From CAYJRR01 sp964372275 [NCBI: uncultured bacterium] (GTDB taxonomy: Bacteria > CAYJRR01), in the NCBI GenBank assembly GCA_964372275.1, contig CAYJRR010000182.1, forward strand, positions 1 through 6,794: a DNA stretch of 6,794 bases, given 5' to 3'. The notes under the pieces were generated by a model, which did not search any database, was not told the DNA's origin, and saw only the letters and a program-made list of their open reading frames with translations. Made by a program: the position numbers and the translations under genes. Each line of letters begins with the position of its first letter. Within the stretch, counting starts at the first letter, position 1. Positions 5,212 through 6,794 of this stretch are shown here, piece after piece.

Positions 5212-6794
5212 ATGCCTACGACGTCGCGATATGCCTGGATTTTCGCCGCTTCGGCGTTGGCCCTGGCGGCCTGCAAGCCGGAGCGGAAACCGGGGGCGAT
5301 CGGGATCTCGATCGAGACGCCGTCGTCGTTGGCCCTCGCCGGCTCCGGCCCGGACGGCGTGCTCCTGGTGAGCAACGCCAACTTCCAGCTGCGATACGCG
5401 ACCGGATCGCTCCTGGCGATCGATCTCTCGGCGGTCGACGAGGGGTCGAGGCTCAACCGGATCGAGAACGTGGCGTCGGCGGCCGCCGAGCTCCCGTCGT
5501 TCGTGGGGCCGGTGGCGCTCGCGCCCGACGGAGTGACGGCGCTTGTCACCAACCGGCTGACCGAAGGGGAGGCGCGGTCGGCCCCCGACCGGCTGTTCTT
5601 CGTCGACGTGAGCGATCCGTTGCAGCCGGTGGCGCTCGATCTCGACGCGGCGACGGCGGGGACGCAGTCGTCGATCCTCGTCGGCGAGGACCCGTTCGGC
5701 GTGCGCGCCCTGCGGTTGCCTCCAGCGGGCCCCGGGTTGCCGGCGCGGGACCGCGCCTTCGTCGCCAACGGCAACAGCTCGTCGATCAGCGTTGTCAATC
5801 TCACCGCGGGGACGTTCTGCGCCGACGCGACGCCGGCCCCCTGCCGGGAGGACGCGGTGCCGGCGCCGCGCGCGTCGTCCGCCCTCTTCGAGGACGCCGG
5901 ACCTGCCTCGGAGCTCGACCTGGTCGGGCCCGGCCTGTCGCCTTCGCGCACCCGGACGGAACGGTGGACCGTCACCTTCGTCGAGGGGGCCGGTTTGTGC
6001 CCGGCGCCCGCCGATCCCACGATCCCCGACGGCTACTGGCGCGTGGAGGGTTCGGTCAGCGGGGTGCTGCGCAGTCATGCCTGCACCGGCGTGCTCTACG
6101 TCGGCGATTCCCTGCGCGTCTCGTTCACCGTGCAGCAGGTCGGACCCCCGCCCACGGAGGGGGACGCGTTCACCTTCGAGACGTTCGAGGGGGACCTGGA
6201 CGTTCCGTCGGACGTGAAGCTGACCCGATTCGTCGACGGGGCGTCGATCAGCGGCAACGGCGTCGGCCAGCTCCTCTACGACGAGCCGAGGCGGCGGGTC
6301 TACGCCACCAGCCGGCGCACCAGCGTCGTCTACGTGCTCGACGCCGAGTCCTATCGTTTCCGCGGCGCGTTCTCGGTCGGGGCCGACTTCTCCGGGGTCG
6401 ACTCGAGAGGGATGGCGCTGTCTCCCGACGGGACGGAGCTGTACGTGCTGAACCGGGCCCCGGACGCGCTGCTGGTAGTCGACCCCGACGCCCTGGAGGA
6501 CCGCCACGAGGCGACCTTCGTCCGCAACGCGGTCGTCGATTCGATCCACCTGTCGGCGGCGCCGTCGGAGATGGTCGTGTCGGCGAACGGGCGGTACGCC
6601 GTCGTCACCTCCTACGACGCCAATCTCGTCGAGGTGGTCGATCTGGTCGCACGCACGCGCTTGCGGACCGCCCCCACCAGTCGAGGTCCCTTCGCGATCG
6701 TCCCGTCGGCGGACGGGACCCGCGCCTACGTCGCCGCGTACCTGGAGTCGGCGATCGACGTCGTCGACACCGATCCGGCGAGCGCGCGGTTCGG
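5212..6794 (+). CDS. Beta-propeller (YVTN/YncE-like) lipoprotein, 3'-truncated by window edge
   Basis: The frame is open for 527 codons from the ATG at 5212 to the window end, with G/C in most third positions. It starts with a lipoprotein signal, WIFAASALALAAC, with lipobox L-A-A-C at Cys21, so it should be lipid-anchored. After it come propeller-blade repeats of the YVTN type: GPVALAPDGVTALVTN, RAFVANGNSSSISVVNL (183-199), GQLLYDEPRRRVYATS, MALSPDGTELYVLN (401-414), MVVSANGRYAVVTSY (454-468) and FAIVPSADGTRAYVAAY. Between about 205 and 340 the repeat pattern is interrupted by a segment with four Cys residues (203, 211, 263, 291) and beta-rich stretches (WTVTFVEG, YWRVEGSVSG), perhaps an inserted small domain. 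Such propellers usually bind proteins or ligands on the cell surface; here neither partner nor enzyme activity can be named. There is no ribosome binding site before the ATG. It is divergent from the lipoprotein-barrel operon. Confidence 0.85.
   Translation, partial: MPTTSRYAWIFAASALALAACKPERKPGAIGISIETPSSLALAGSGPDGVLLVSNANFQLRYATGSLLAIDLSAVDEGSRLNRIENVASAAAELPSFVGPVALAPDGVTALVTNRLTEGEARSAPDRLFFVDVSDPLQPVALDLDAATAGTQSSILVGEDPFGVRALRLPPAGPGLPARDRAFVANGNSSSISVVNLTAGTFCADATPAPCREDAVPAPRASSALFEDAGPASELDLVGPGLSPSRTRTERWTVTFVEGAGLCPAPADPTIPDGYWRVEGSVSGVLRSHACTGVLYVGDSLRVSFTVQQVGPPPTEGDAFTFETFEGDLDVPSDVKLTRFVDGASISGNGVGQLLYDEPRRRVYATSRRTSVVYVLDAESYRFRGAFSVGADFSGVDSRGMALSPDGTELYVLNRAPDALLVVDPDALEDRHEATFVRNAVVDSIHLSAAPSEMVVSANGRYAVVTSYDANLVEVVDLVARTRLRTAPTSRGPFAIVPSADGTRAYVAAYLESAIDVVDTDPASARF

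Noticed and set aside
5158-6549. A 463-codon open frame on the - strand
   Set aside because: It is the shadow of the propeller lipoprotein gene. The + strand frame has the lipobox, the blade repeats and G/C in third positions, whereas this product is Arg-rich and featureless.

Overview
The window is a high-GC bacterial chromosome segment. Sampled 60-base lines are about 73-75% GC in the flanking genes and 60-67% in the middle gene. Secretion signals, two lipoprotein-type proteins and an outer-membrane beta-barrel protein indicate a diderm (Gram-negative-type) organism. The composition and gene types would suit Acidobacteriota, Myxococcota or a similar phylum, but the sequence alone does not decide this. 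No tRNA, rRNA, CRISPR array, transposase or integrase was found.

Layout, left to right: (1) the 3' 2.4 kb of a + strand pyruvate, phosphate dikinase gene (ppdK), cut by the window start; (2) a 150-bp remnant, on the - strand, of the 3' end of a beta-barrel gene; (3) a - strand gene for a secreted beta-rich protein of unknown function (2529-3359), here called X; (4) a + strand pseudogene fragment of the ppdK 3' end (about 3500-3809); (5) the intact - strand beta-barrel gene (3810-4676); (6) a - strand Cys-rich lipoprotein gene (4658-5146) overlapping the barrel start; (7) a 65-bp divergent promoter region; (8) a + strand beta-propeller lipoprotein gene (5212 onward), cut by the window end.

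The main structural result is that items 1-2 and 4-5 are two copies of one segment. About 610 bp spanning the convergent 3' ends of ppdK and the barrel gene has been tandemly duplicated. This leaves an intact ppdK on the left, an intact barrel gene on the right, and two 3'-end remnants between them. Gene X sits at the junction between the copies, flanked by ATCCACC direct repeats, has lower GC, and is probably an insertion. The second copy has since decayed: a 150-bp in-frame deletion between 12-base near-repeats, a 1-base frameshift and mostly nonsynonymous changes.

Functionally, ppdK is central carbon metabolism and is probably unrelated to the rest. The Cys-rich lipoprotein and the barrel form a likely two-gene envelope operon, divergent from the propeller lipoprotein. 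All three are predicted at the cell envelope, but no specific pathway is visible. I found no sign of a defence, secretion or biosynthetic system.
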